Source: JBDTVS01 sp040007095 (GTDB lineage: Bacteria > Acidobacteriota > Vicinamibacteria > Vicinamibacterales > CAVVIG01). From it: a DNA stretch of 53,083 bases. The stretch spans positions 1 to 53,083 of the forward strand of contig JBDTVS010000063.1 of assembly GCA_040007095.1 (NCBI GenBank). The letters are read 5' to 3'. Below are positions 1-9,003 of this stretch, piece by piece (position 1 is the first letter of the stretch; each line of letters opens with the position of its first letter). A model generated the notes under the pieces. The model was given only the letters and a program-made list of their open reading frames with translations, had not been told where the DNA came from and ran no database searches. The position numbers and the translations under genes were made by a program.

Positions 1-6
1 AAGTCA

Positions 7-42
7 CGGTCCGGCTGAAGCCAAAGCCTTCAGGCGGACCGG
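7..42. repeat. short imperfect hairpin (TCCGGCTGAAGCC type)
   Basis: Two 16-bp arms matching at 14 positions (CGGTCCGGCTGAAGCC at 7-22 and the reverse complement of 27-42) flank a short AAA-containing loop. It lies downstream of addA. It may be a small interspersed palindrome or a terminator for whatever ends here. No T-run is seen, and the window edge hides one side. Confidence 0.5.
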
Positions 43-143
43 CGCCACCGACGTCTGCGAGCCATGCCCGAGGACGTCGAGGATCGCCAAGCAGGCAGGA
101 ATGTCCCGCTCGATGGCTTCGCTGGCCTCGGGAATCTTGAAAA

Positions 144-174
144 CCTCGATGGGCTCGGTGTTCTCGGTGGTGAG
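144..174. repeat. single arm of the 9-bp-unit (CTYBGTGRY) repeat
   Basis: Contains CTCGGTGTTCTCGGTGGT, two units of the 9-bp motif ending in GGT as in the other copies at 8.3, 8.9 and 27.9 kb. It sits just beyond the addA stop codon. I see no convincing left arm, so this is a half-copy. Confidence 0.5.
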
Positions 175-192
175 AGTCTTGACGTCGACTTC

Positions 193-3100
193 TCAGATCA
201 CCAGGACGATCCCCTTGCAGCCCGCGCCCGTGGCCAGCGCGATGGCGGAGGCATACAGCGCCACCTGCCGGCGATATTGCTCCTCGCCTTCGGCCGCCAT
301 CTCGCGATCGGTCTTGTAGTCCACCACCGTCCAGGTCTGATCCTGCTCGAACGCGAGATCGACGATACCCTCGAGCAGCGTGCCGTCTGGCAGCACACAG
401 GTGATCGGCGTTTCGCGGCGGCAGGCGCCGCGCGCATCCGCGGCGCGCGCGCGAAGGAGGACGTCGTGGGCGAGCACGCGCTCGACCACCGAGGACGCCG
501 CCGCGGCGTCCTCGGCCTCGAGGCCGAGGATGCGGGCTTCGACGCCCGACATATCCGCGATCGTCTGCCGGGGCGCGTCGAGCGGCACGCGGGCGAGCAC
601 CGCGTGCACGAGCGATCCGAATCCCGCGCCGCGCGGACGATTGTCGGCAGCCGGACGCGCGACATGCGCGATCGCGATCGCCGCCGCGTCGATCGCCAAC
701 CGCGGCTGATCGTGTGACGCTGGCGGCTCGCCGTGCGGTATCGATGCGGATGGCGGGCCGACCGGCCGGGCAGCCCACGCGCGCACCGGCTCGACGACGA
801 TCGACGGCACGCTGCCGGCGGCGCGGGCATCGGCGCGCGCAAGCCGCCATCGATCGTAGCGGCCGCGCCCATCCGCCACGATGTCCTTCGGCACGTCTTT
901 GACGATCAACTCCTCGCGCCGGACCCCGAACGGCGGCGTCGCGCCGAGCGAGAGCGCGCTCGGGTCCCACCACACCACGGAGTAGCCCTCGGCCTCGAAG
1001 GCATGCTCGCCAGGGCAGACGGTCGAAGGGCCTGCCGCTTCGTTATCTGGCCGTTCGAGCACCGAGTCCTTGGACTTGAACGCGGGACAGTTCGGTCCAC
1101 GCGTGGACACGCGCCTCGAGGCGATCGGCGGATACAACGCGCGATTGAGAGGATGCAGCCACCCGCCCTCCCACGCCTCATCGCCCAGCGCGGGGACGAC
1201 CAGCAGATCGCGCGCCCGGGTCGCGGCGACGTACGCCAGGCGGACGCCTTCGGCCTGATCGCGCGACACTTCCTCGGCTTCATGTTCGTGGAGGTCGTGC
1301 GGCGCCCAGCCGCCGATCTTCATCGCGCACAGCCCGCGCGACGCGTCGAGATAGCGGCTGGCGTCGCTGCGGCTCATGCGGCACGTCAGGTCGGCGAGGA
1401 TGACGACCGGGAACTCGAGGCCCTTGGCCTTGTGAACGGTCATCAGGCGGACGCCGTCGCTGCCCTCTTCGAGAATCGGCGCCTCCGCGGCTTCGTGGTC
1501 GGCCGCGGTGCGCAATTCGTCGATGAAACCGCGGAACGAGATGCCGCCGCCGCTCTCGTATTGCCTGGCCAGCTCGGCGACGTGGAGCACGTTGGCCAAC
1601 ACCTGCTCGCCGGCCGGCCGCAGGATGAATCCAACGTGCGCTCGTGTGTCGGCGAGCAGCTGACCGATGGTGTCGGCCACCGGCCGATAGTTCCGGCGCC
1701 GGTGGAGCCGCTGCAGCAGACGCAGGGCGTCGGCGATGGGCACCAGGTGAGAGGTCGGCTCCGCCGTCAGGACCAGCTCTTCGCCTGAGTTGCCGCCGAG
1801 ATCCCGCGGAATCCGGAACGGATGAAACGTGCCGAAGCGGTGACGGAACTCGAGCAGCGGCTCGTCATCGATGGCCAACAGGGATCCCTTGAGCGTCGCA
1901 AACACCGACAGCTCATCGTCGGGCCATTCGATCGCGGCGAGCGCGGCGCGGACGGTTTCGACTTCCTCGCGCCCGTGGAACGCCTTGCCGCCGACGAGCA
2001 GATGCGGGATGCCGCGCGCTTCGATGGCGTCCACGTACTTGCGCGTGACGTCCTCGCCGAAGCTGACGAAGCGCCGGAACAACAGCGCGATGTGGCGCGC
2101 CTCGAGCGGCACTCGCCGTTCCGAGCCGTCGGCCTGCCGCTCGCCGACCTGCCAGCCGTGGCGCGCCTCGACGAGCCACGCGATAAACGCCCCGACGGCG
2201 TCGGGCAGCGAGTCTTCAATGGCTTTCGCCGAGACCTTGAAATAGCCGCTCCGCGCGTACGGCCGCGGCACCGGCAAGGCCACGATCGCGGGCTGCGACT
2301 CGGCGGACGGGCGCGACGGCGCCAGCGGCACGTACTCGGCCTGTGAGGCGAGCTCGTCGGCGCGCATCTCGTCGGCAAACGCGGCATTGACGAAGCGTTG
2401 GATCGCCGGCACGCTCCGATAGCTGGTCGTCAGCTGCAGCACGCGGCCGCCGCGCGCGGCGAGCTGCTCTTTGACCCGCCGATACGTTTCCACGCCCGTG
2501 CCGCGGAACCGGTAAATCGCCTGTTTCGGGTCGCCGACGATGAACAGCTTGCCTGGGATGGTGCGTACGGCATCGGGATCGTCGACGTCGGGATCGGCCG
2601 CCGACAGGAGCAGCAGGATCTCGGCCTGCACCGGGTCGGTGTCTTGAAACTCGTCCACGAAGATTCGGACGAACTTGTCCCGCAGGTGCCGCCGGACCGC
2701 GGCGTGGCTGCTGAGGAGCGTGCGGGTCCTGGCGAGGAGATCGGCAAAGTCGAGCGCGCCGGCGGCCTGCTTGAGCTGCTGGTATCTCGACGTCGCCCCG
2801 GCCAGTTCCTGCTGGAGCGCCGCGGCCAGGTCGCCGTCGGCGTTTCTCCGAAACTCCTGCAGATCGGCATACAGCACATCGCGCGCACCGAGCACCACCG
2901 AGCGGGCGAGATCCTTGCCGTACTTGGCGCCGAAACCCTTGCGCGTGCGCGACAAGCCGCGATCGCGCACGAGATCGACCAGGCGCGATTCCCAGCCATC
3001 GAGGTCCATCTGGCCGAACGACTGTTCGAGGTGAATTTGCTGACTGAGGCGGCGGACGGCGGCAGTATCGATGAACAGATTGTCACGGTCGGACGAAGCA

Positions 3101-3783
3101 CGGGCCGAGACGTCGGCGAGCCCGTGAAGCTTCGCGATCAATCGGGCGATCTCGCGCGGGCGATCGAACGGCGGTCGCCGCCACGGGCAGGGAAAATCGC
3201 GCCACTCCGCCAGCGTGCGGCCGGCCGCTCGCAAACGATCGATCGGGCCGTCGGAGCCGCCGCCCTGGAAGGACGGCGCGCTCGTCCGCCGCAGCGCCCG
3301 CCGCAGCCCCTCGGGCGGATTCTGCAGCGACTCCTGCAGCCAGGCGTGAAACGCGCGTGCGTAGAGACGCGCCGCCTGCGGCTCGGTCAGCACCGTGAAG
3401 AGCGGATCGACGCGGGCCTCGACCGGCCGCTCGCGGAGCAGCTCGGCGCAAAAGCCGTGAATGGTGTTGACGTGCGCGTCTTCGAGCGTCGCCAGCGCGC
3501 GCTCGAGCCGCTGCCGCACGACGGCGTCGAACGCCCTGGCGCGGTCACGCTCCAGGGCCTCGCGCAGGCGGAGCTTCAATTCGCCCGCCGCCTTCTCGGT
3601 AAAGGTGACCGCCACGATCTCGGTCATCGACGCCCGCCCGGTCGCGATCGTCATCAGGATCCGGTTGACCAGCTCGGTGGTCTTCCCAGTGCCCGCCGCC
3701 GCTTCAACGATCAACGTCTCGTCGAGCGCATCGCTGATCGCGCGTCTGGCGTCGGCGTCCGAACTATCGCTGCGGGCCACCAT
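193..3783 (-). CDS. addA: AddA-type ATP-dependent helicase/nuclease subunit A
   Basis: This is the helicase and nuclease subunit of the AddAB double-strand-break resection complex, the functional equivalent of RecBCD, acting on DNA in the cytoplasm. From the ATG at 3783 the protein has 1196 residues, normal for AddA. All UvrD/Rep superfamily 1 motifs are visible: Walker A EAAAGTGKTT near residues 27-36, Walker B VDEFQDTDP, GDPKQAIYRFRG, TSYRS, VHKAKGLEFPVVILAD and VAATRARDLL. The C-terminus holds a RecB-type PD-(D/E)XK nuclease (EGIVDLAF, VVDYKTD, QVALY). The frame stays open upstream to 3909. I chose 3783 because family similarity begins soon after it, although ATG 3825 is also possible. addB lies 301 bp upstream on the same strand, so the two probably form one transcript with a hairpin repeat between them. 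Confidence 0.93.
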   Translation of the reverse strand: MVARSDSSDADARRAISDALDETLIVEAAAGTGKTTELVNRILMTIATGRASMTEIVAVTFTEKAAGELKLRLREALERDRARAFDAVVRQRLERALATLEDAHVNTIHGFCAELLRERPVEARVDPLFTVLTEPQAARLYARAFHAWLQESLQNPPEGLRRALRRTSAPSFQGGGSDGPIDRLRAAGRTLAEWRDFPCPWRRPPFDRPREIARLIAKLHGLADVSARASSDRDNLFIDTAAVRRLSQQIHLEQSFGQMDLDGWESRLVDLVRDRGLSRTRKGFGAKYGKDLARSVVLGARDVLYADLQEFRRNADGDLAAALQQELAGATSRYQQLKQAAGALDFADLLARTRTLLSSHAAVRRHLRDKFVRIFVDEFQDTDPVQAEILLLLSAADPDVDDPDAVRTIPGKLFIVGDPKQAIYRFRGTGVETYRRVKEQLAARGGRVLQLTTSYRSVPAIQRFVNAAFADEMRADELASQAEYVPLAPSRPSAESQPAIVALPVPRPYARSGYFKVSAKAIEDSLPDAVGAFIAWLVEARHGWQVGERQADGSERRVPLEARHIALLFRRFVSFGEDVTRKYVDAIEARGIPHLLVGGKAFHGREEVETVRAALAAIEWPDDELSVFATLKGSLLAIDDEPLLEFRHRFGTFHPFRIPRDLGGNSGEELVLTAEPTSHLVPIADALRLLQRLHRRRNYRPVADTIGQLLADTRAHVGFILRPAGEQVLANVLHVAELARQYESGGGISFRGFIDELRTAADHEAAEAPILEEGSDGVRLMTVHKAKGLEFPVVILADLTCRMSRSDASRYLDASRGLCAMKIGGWAPHDLHEHEAEEVSRDQAEGVRLAYVAATRARDLLVVPALGDEAWEGGWLHPLNRALYPPIASRRVSTRGPNCPAFKSKDSVLERPDNEAAGPSTVCPGEHAFEAEGYSVVWWDPSALSLGATPPFGVRREELIVKDVPKDIVADGRGRYDRWRLARADARAAGSVPSIVVEPVRAWAARPVGPPSASIPHGEPPASHDQPRLAIDAAAIAIAHVARPAADNRPRGAGFGSLVHAVLARVPLDAPRQTIADMSGVEARILGLEAEDAAAASSVVERVLAHDVLLRARAADARGACRRETPITCVLPDGTLLEGIVDLAFEQDQTWTVVDYKTDREMAAEGEEQYRRQVALYASAIALATGAGCKGIVLVI

Positions 3784-3890
3784 CAGTCGCCCAAGACGAC
3801 GCTCGACCTGAACAACGTCGAGCATCGAGCAGACCACTGGTGCGGGGCCAAGGGAGCGTGTGCACACTGGACCTGCGGCCACCGGGGACT

Positions 3891-4036
3891 TGAACCACAA
3901 AGGACACAAAGATCACCAAGAAATCCCGTGTGCTGGATCACTTTGAAACCAGCGACCGAGCTCGCGGCGCACTCCGAGTCGGACGAGTGTCCGGAAGCTT
4001 CTCGACCTTTGTGATCTTTGTGATCTTCGTGGTTGA
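3891..4036. repeat. 9-bp-unit hairpin repeat in the addB-addA gap
   Basis: The left arm (about 3893-3927, AACCACAAAGGACACAAAG...) and right arm (about 4004-4035, CTTTGTGATCTTTGTGATC...GTGGTT) are inverted copies. They are built from 9-bp units of the form CTYBGTGRY and separated by about 75 bp of unrelated sequence. It fills most of the 301-bp intergenic stretch 3784-4084, in which I see no gene. Transcribed from addB into addA it would form a long-loop stem. Confidence 0.75.
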
Positions 4037-4084
4037 TGAGCACGCCGTTCTGCGACGCGCTGCCGGATCCTGCGTTCATCGTGG

Positions 4085-7000
4085 TCATCGCATCGACCTG
4101 AGGGCCTTGAGATCCGCGAGCTTGTCCCGCGTCTTTCTCGCGGTCCGTTCCTCTTCGCGCGGGCCGCACACGGGCCGGAAATCGCACCACGTGCAGGCGC
4201 GCTCGGCCGGCGCCGCAGGCAGGAATCCCATCTCGACCGCGCGATCGATGATCGCCAGCACCTCGAGACCCTGTCCCCGCGAGTAATCGTTGATCGGGAT
4301 CTGATGCTCCACGAATCCGCCCGCGGTGGTGGAATAGAACAAGCGCCCTGCCACGACCTTCTTGCCGAGGCCGCGTTCGACGGCCAGGCTGTAGAGCACC
4401 GGCTGGAGCACCGACCCGCCGCCGACAATCAAGTCCGGATTCGATCGGTTCTTGCCGGTCTTGTGATCGGTCACGCGCAGCACGTCGAGACGGGGATCAT
4501 GCTCGATGAGGTCGACCGAGCCTCGCAGTCTGAAGCCGTTCTCGAGCTCGACCGCCTGTTTCAGGCTCTCGGCGTCGCGCCCTTCGTCGGCCAGGCCGAA
4601 GCTGAACTCGAAGTAGCGGGGAATCCAGCCGGCCACCTCGGCGAGCTTCCGGACCCAGATGCCGAGGTCGCGGCGCAATTCGTCGATCTCGTCGCGCCAG
4701 ACGCGGTCGATGGCAGGCGCCAGCGCCTCCGCGTACTCCGCGGCGACACGGTCCAGCACGCGGCCGAGCGTCTCGAGCGACGCCGCCAACGTCTGAGGCG
4801 CAATCGGGAGGCCGCCTGCCGCTTTGGTCGCGCGAAGAAATTCGGCCTGCACCTTGTGGTAGAAGCTGCCGCGTGTCAGCGGGTCCATCCGCACGATCGG
4901 CACCGGTTCGTCCCAGGGCTCGAGTCTGTAGATCGTGGAGAGCAGGAATTGATACGGGCACGCAGCGAAGCGTTGCAGCGCCGAGAGCGAGTACTCCCGT
5001 TGGGCAAGACGATGAGCGGCAAGGGCACGCTCGGTGCCGGGCGACACCCTGATCAGACCGTCGCTCGGAGACCACGCGCCCCGCCCTCTCGCCCACCGGC
5101 TGATGACCGAACGCCGGAGCGCGGCGTTGAGATCGAGCATGTAATGGGCGCGGCCCTTGACCGATGCGGCGCCGCCCGGACCAGAGCCGGCGTGGGGTCG
5201 CGAGTCGAGCAGCGGTTTGAGGACCGCCAGATCGTGCTCGAGGTCGTCGATGGCGCGATCCGGGTTGTTCGGCGCAGGCCAGGCCAGGCTGGCGCCGCCT
5301 TCCTCGGCCGCTTCCGAGGCGAGCACCCGGTGATCCGGCACGCGTCCCGTGATGGCGCGGATCACGTCGAGCGCGTAGAACGACGGGACGCGCGCTCGAG
5401 TCTCCGCCACGTCCAACCGCGGGTACGAAAGGTACAGACGCTCGCGCGCGGCGCCGATCGCGATCTTGAGCAGCAGCCTCTCCGCGGTGCCACGCGTCTC
5501 CTGCAGCACCAGCCCCGAATCGAGCCCCCGCCGGCGGTCGTCGAGCAGCAACGGATCCTCCCGCGGGCGCTGCGGCACGACGCGTTCGGCCAGTCCCGGC
5601 ACGAACACGATGCGGAACTGGCGTCCTCGCACCTGTTGCGGCGTCCCGACGAAGAGACGGCCGTACCGCCGAACGGCAGGCTCCCAGTCGAGCATCACCA
5701 ATCGATCGTGCAGCACGTCGCGCGCCTCTTCGAGCGCGACCGGTCCGACACTCTCCATCGGACGAAGGTCGGCGAGCGTCTGCAGCACGCGCGTGGGCCG
5801 CGCGAGGGCGCGCGCCGCCAGCAACGCGAATCGCTCGAGCCATTCGCCCCAGACCGCCCGGTCCGGCCACCCGCCGAGCTCGCCAATGATCGGCAGCGCG
5901 AATTGGCGAAGATGCTCGAGGTTGCGAAGGTCGCGTGTGAACCGCGCAATGCGCGGCGACTCGGGTTCGTCGCGAGCCAGCTCCCGCAGCCGGTACCGGA
6001 AATCAGCGGCGAGGCCGTCGAGCCGCCGGCGCCATCGCGACTCGCCGTCGGCGCGCGTCCGTCCGCCGACCACAGCCGATTCGACGATCAGCTCCTCCCA
6101 CTTCCACGGCGATCGCAGCGTCCCCGCCACGACCGCCTCATCGTCGGTATCCAGATGCTGCGGGTCCAGCCAATCCAGCTCGGATGCCGGATCCGCATCC
6201 ACGTCGGCGTCGGCGTCGGCGTCGGCAAGGCTGCGAAAGACTTCGTCGCCGGGCTTGACGACTGGAGGCTCGAGCAAGGAGCGTGCAGCAGAATCGGCGA
6301 GCGGAGATCGCCGAAGCGCGCCAGCCGACAAGTCGCCCTGGCCGCTCGGCGGCCGAGCGGCCGGCGATTGACGGCGCACGTCCGGCACCTGTCCGAGCGA
6401 CAAGTACTCGTCGAAGCGTTTGGCCGACAGGCCGTCGACCGCACACGACAGCAGCGCGACGAACGCGCGGCCAGCCGGATCGGGCCGGCGTGTGCCGCGA
6501 TCGAAGTACACCGGCACATCGCCCCGCGCGCAGGCGTGCTCGAGCAGGCCGAGATACTGCTGAGGCGTCCGCAGGCAGACTGCCATCTCGTCGAACGGCA
6601 CGCCCCGCGCCGCTTCGTCCAGTACGCGCCGGACGATTTCTACCGCCTCGCGACCTTCGCCAGGCGCGGAGAACAACCGGACGTCGCCGGTCCGTTCGCG
6701 TACGGGTGGCGGTTCCTTCGCGAAAATATACGCTCGAAGGACCGGCAGGTCCGAGCCCGCGTCGACGCCGTTCTCCGCGACGTGAGCTGCGCCATCCGCC
6801 GAAGCTTCCCCGATCTCTTCGAGACGTCCGCCGAGCTCGAGCAGCGCGGCCCGCGCCGCGTGATCTCCGTCGGGAACGGTGGCCAGCACGTCGGGCGACC
6901 GTTCGACCAGCGCCGCCACGAACTCGCGCTCGGCACGGGAATCAATCGGCACGTCGAGGAACACGATGGGCGACTCGAGCAAACGCCCGCCGCCGGCACG

Positions 7001-7648
7001 GCACCCTGCGGCAGCGGCGCGAAACAACGCCGCACGATCGTCAACTCCCGCGCGAGCCAGCTGCTCCTCGACGCGGGCGAGCAGCCGCCCGATATCAGCG
7101 TTCACCTTGTCGCCGAGATCCGGTGCCGATCTACCCAACGGAGTGTCCGGCTGCCGCCGTCGCTCAAGACTCGATCGATCGCCGGCGTCTTGGCGGGGGC
7201 TGGTCGGCCGGATTGATTCGGACGTCGTGTCGGCCATCAGCCGGATCGAGTCGATGCCCGCGAGCCGCAGCTCGTGCAGCGTCCGCGCCAGGGCCTTCGA
7301 GAAGCCCGGCATCGAGGCGACCGGCGCAAAGTACTCGAGCTCGCCAGCGTTGATGGCATCGAACACGGCGCGGGCGGCGACCGCTTCAGCGCCCGCCTGC
7401 GTGCCCGGGATGCGGATCGCACCGGCCAGTTGCATCGCCGCGGTCCGGGCGGCAAGCTCGGTCAGACTGACACGTGTGAGTCCGAAGGTCGCGCCCGTCG
7501 CGCGGGCGACCGCGCGCACGAAATCGTCGGCGGCGCCGCGGGAGGCGCCGATGATCGTGACTTCCGCGGCGGGAGCACGGCTGGCGAGAAAGGCGTGCGC
7601 GGCGTCGAGCCGTCGCGCGGCTGAGGTGGAACTGACGATACGAAGCAT
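4085..7648 (-). CDS. addB: AddB-type PD-(D/E)XK nuclease subunit with Fe-S cysteines
   Basis: This is the partner subunit of AddA in double-strand-break processing, with 1187 residues from the ATG at 7648 (GTG 7657 is an alternative start). The C-terminal nuclease shows VTDHKTGK and QPVLYSLAVE. It is framed by the cysteines that hold the AddB iron-sulfur staple: one in FAACPYQFLLSTIYRLEPW and three in CTWCDFRPVCGP. The N-terminal region that carries a P-loop in Bacillus AddB reads TIIGASRGAADDF here, with no GKT/S, so this subunit probably does not hydrolyse ATP. It is the first gene of the addB-addA pair. An aspartate-rich stretch (about 6190-6230, encoding DADADADVDAD) is a small in-frame simple repeat. 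Confidence 0.9.
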   Translation of the reverse strand: MLRIVSSTSAARRLDAAHAFLASRAPAAEVTIIGASRGAADDFVRAVARATGATFGLTRVSLTELAARTAAMQLAGAIRIPGTQAGAEAVAARAVFDAINAGELEYFAPVASMPGFSKALARTLHELRLAGIDSIRLMADTTSESIRPTSPRQDAGDRSSLERRRQPDTPLGRSAPDLGDKVNADIGRLLARVEEQLARAGVDDRAALFRAAAAGCRAGGGRLLESPIVFLDVPIDSRAEREFVAALVERSPDVLATVPDGDHAARAALLELGGRLEEIGEASADGAAHVAENGVDAGSDLPVLRAYIFAKEPPPVRERTGDVRLFSAPGEGREAVEIVRRVLDEAARGVPFDEMAVCLRTPQQYLGLLEHACARGDVPVYFDRGTRRPDPAGRAFVALLSCAVDGLSAKRFDEYLSLGQVPDVRRQSPAARPPSGQGDLSAGALRRSPLADSAARSLLEPPVVKPGDEVFRSLADADADADVDADPASELDWLDPQHLDTDDEAVVAGTLRSPWKWEELIVESAVVGGRTRADGESRWRRRLDGLAADFRYRLRELARDEPESPRIARFTRDLRNLEHLRQFALPIIGELGGWPDRAVWGEWLERFALLAARALARPTRVLQTLADLRPMESVGPVALEEARDVLHDRLVMLDWEPAVRRYGRLFVGTPQQVRGRQFRIVFVPGLAERVVPQRPREDPLLLDDRRRGLDSGLVLQETRGTAERLLLKIAIGAARERLYLSYPRLDVAETRARVPSFYALDVIRAITGRVPDHRVLASEAAEEGGASLAWPAPNNPDRAIDDLEHDLAVLKPLLDSRPHAGSGPGGAASVKGRAHYMLDLNAALRRSVISRWARGRGAWSPSDGLIRVSPGTERALAAHRLAQREYSLSALQRFAACPYQFLLSTIYRLEPWDEPVPIVRMDPLTRGSFYHKVQAEFLRATKAAGGLPIAPQTLAASLETLGRVLDRVAAEYAEALAPAIDRVWRDEIDELRRDLGIWVRKLAEVAGWIPRYFEFSFGLADEGRDAESLKQAVELENGFRLRGSVDLIEHDPRLDVLRVTDHKTGKNRSNPDLIVGGGSVLQPVLYSLAVERGLGKKVVAGRLFYSTTAGGFVEHQIPINDYSRGQGLEVLAIIDRAVEMGFLPAAPAERACTWCDFRPVCGPREEERTARKTRDKLADLKALRSMR

Positions 7649-7749
7649 CGTGACCACGGCCCCCGGACGCCGTGCGGGGAAATCGGAACATCAAGTGCCG
7701 ACGCTACGCAATCGACGCCTGCAGTATAAACTGTCGCCTTGCGAAGGCA

Positions 7750-8154
7750 ATGACCCATCGATTCAACCTGTTTCTCGTGGCGCTCGTCACCTTCGGCCTG
7801 CTCGACGGCCTCTGGCTGGGCGCGATCAAGGGCACGTTCCACAAAACGCGCCGATCGCTGCTCGCGCGGATGTCCGGCGACAGACTGGCGCCGCTCTGGG
7901 GCCCGGCCCTGTGCGTGTACGTGCTGCTCGCGTGCGCCATCGTCGCGTTCGTGATCCCCCGCAACTACGCCGATGCGTCCCTGATTCGCGGCGCCCTGGT
8001 CGGGCTGGTGGTTTACGGAGTGTACGATCTGGTCACGCTGTCGACGCTCCAGGCATGGCCGGCGGTGCTGACGACGGTGGATATCGCCTGGGCCGCGGCC
8101 GCCTCGGCGATCACCACCTGGATCGTCGCGCTCGCGCACGGCCTGCTGCGCTGA
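7750..8154 (+). CDS. DUF2177 family four-helix membrane protein
   Basis: A 134-residue protein that is mostly hydrophobic, with four likely transmembrane segments and the DUF2177 hallmarks: an N-terminal FGLLDGLWLG, a central GVYDLVTLSTLQAWP and a C-terminal VDIAWAAAASAIT. The function of the family is unknown. I chose ATG 7750 because the upstream in-frame extension to 7672 is polar and unlike the family. A TATAAA-like box lies about 20 nt upstream (near 7725). It is divergent from addB, with the two starts about 100 bp apart. Confidence 0.8.
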   Translation: MTHRFNLFLVALVTFGLLDGLWLGAIKGTFHKTRRSLLARMSGDRLAPLWGPALCVYVLLACAIVAFVIPRNYADASLIRGALVGLVVYGVYDLVTLSTLQAWPAVLTTVDIAWAAAASAITTWIVALAHGLLR

Positions 8155-8289
8155 GTTCACGCGGAAGCGCGGGGCAGCAACGCGTTCTTCTCGATGATCG
8201 CGGTGGCGCTCGCCGGGTAACCCGCCAACGAACAGGCTGACACCGCCCTCATCGCGACTCGCCGTCACGGCGTCTATCAGGCTGACGTT

Positions 8290-8358
8290 AACACCGAGCA
8301 CACCGAAGTAGAGCATTAGGATTCTTCTCGGTGATCTCGGTGACCTCGGTGGTTGACC
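8290..8358. repeat. 9-bp-unit hairpin repeat (CTCGGTGAY variant)
   Basis: The left arm ACACCGAGCACACCGAAG (about 8291-8308) faces the right arm, with units CTCGGTGAT, CTCGGTGAC and CTCGGTGGT (about 8327-8353). The tail GACCTTGAGATTGAGAC is also present, slightly altered, after the copy at 9.9 kb, so the repeat extends past the hairpin. Confidence 0.75.
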
Positions 8359-8415
8359 TTGAGATTGAGACGCTAACCGCTGTCAATGGACCGCGATTCA
8401 GCTCGGCGATTCGTC

Positions 8416-8421
8416 TATAAT
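8416..8421 (+). promoter_or_regulatory. -10 box for the DUF6152 gene
   Basis: A perfect TATAAT lies 36 nt before the ATG at 8458, followed by a strong GAGGAGG ribosome binding site. No good -35 hexamer is visible at 16-18 bp spacing. Confidence 0.5.
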
Positions 8422-8457
8422 CCGCGCTGACATCACGATCCAGCGAGGAGGCAGTCG

Positions 8458-8844
8458 ATGAATCGCACCGCCGTCGCCTTCGTCGTCTCAGCGGCCGCAT
8501 TCCTGTGCGCCGCCACGGCCCACGCCCACCACAGCAACGTTGCCTACGAAGTCAACAAAGTGATCACCATCACCGGTGTGGTCAAGGAATTCCGGTGGGT
8601 GAATCCGCACACCTGGCTGTACGTTTCGGTCGACGATGGCAAAGGTGGGAAAGTCGAGTGGGCCACCGAAGGCCGCGCGCCGGGCGTGCTGCTTCGAGCG
8701 GGGTGGTCGAGAAGCTCGCTGAAAATCGGCGAAACCGTAACCGTGGACATGAGCCCGGCGAAAGACGGGAAGCCCACGGCCATCATCGCGCGTGTAACGA
8801 AGGCCGACGGCACCATTCTCTCCAATCAGCCGGCGCCGCAGTAG
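8458..8844 (+). CDS. secreted DUF6152 family protein (copy 1)
   Basis: A 128-residue exported protein of unknown function. A signal peptide covers about residues 1-23, ending AHA, so the mature protein begins with HHSNVAYE. The double histidine and the later WVNPHTWLYV are the hallmarks of DUF6152, a small beta-rich periplasmic family. GAGGAGG 6 nt before the ATG fixes the start. The next gene (9004) belongs to the GxWEGDTLVV family, and the same two families are adjacent again at 43.4-44.9 kb. This suggests that the two proteins work together outside the cytoplasm. Confidence 0.85.
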   Translation: MNRTAVAFVVSAAAFLCAATAHAHHSNVAYEVNKVITITGVVKEFRWVNPHTWLYVSVDDGKGGKVEWATEGRAPGVLLRAGWSRSSLKIGETVTVDMSPAKDGKPTAIIARVTKADGTILSNQPAPQ

Positions 8845-8877
8845 GAACCAAAAAGCGCGTTGCAGAATTGAGATCCT

Positions 8878-8945
8878 GAACCACAAAGATGAAGATCACA
8901 AAGGATCTCGGTCTTCTTCGTGATCTTTGTGCCCTTGGTGGTTCA
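8878..8945. repeat. 9-bp-unit hairpin repeat with conserved flank
   Basis: A compact near-perfect hairpin. TGAACCAC at 8878-8885 pairs with GTGGTTCA at 8938-8945, and the inner arms carry CTTCGTGAT, CTTTGTGCC and CTTGGTGGT. Just to its left (about 8860-8873) lies TTGCAGAATTGAGATC. A nearly identical block in the opposite orientation flanks the copy at 27.9 kb, which shows the two are homologous elements. It lies between the DUF6152 gene and its partner. Confidence 0.8.
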
Positions 8946-9003
8946 CTATCCGAGTACGCAGCATGTTCCAAGAACGTGGTTGCTTCTGAAAGGACGATTG
9001 GCC

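Larger units (their letters stand above)
8155..8457. other. intergenic region with a hairpin repeat and promoter
   Basis: No gene is supported in these 303 bp. The middle holds a 9-bp-unit hairpin repeat (8290-8358). The right end holds a TATAAT box at 8416-8421, followed by the GAGGAGG ribosome binding site of the DUF6152 gene. Confidence 0.6.

Noticed and set aside
2398..4014. 538-codon plus-strand open frame opposite addA
   Set aside because: Antisense shadow. The real helicase motifs lie on the minus strand over the same bases.
3783..4190. short protein with NHEDHKDHKG-like peptide
   Set aside because: It is the translation of the 9-bp-unit hairpin repeat, not a gene.
4304..7216. 970-codon plus-strand open frame opposite addB
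   Set aside because: It is a complement of a GC-rich gene with strong protein motifs. The translated product is Arg/His/Gln-rich, without domains or signal.
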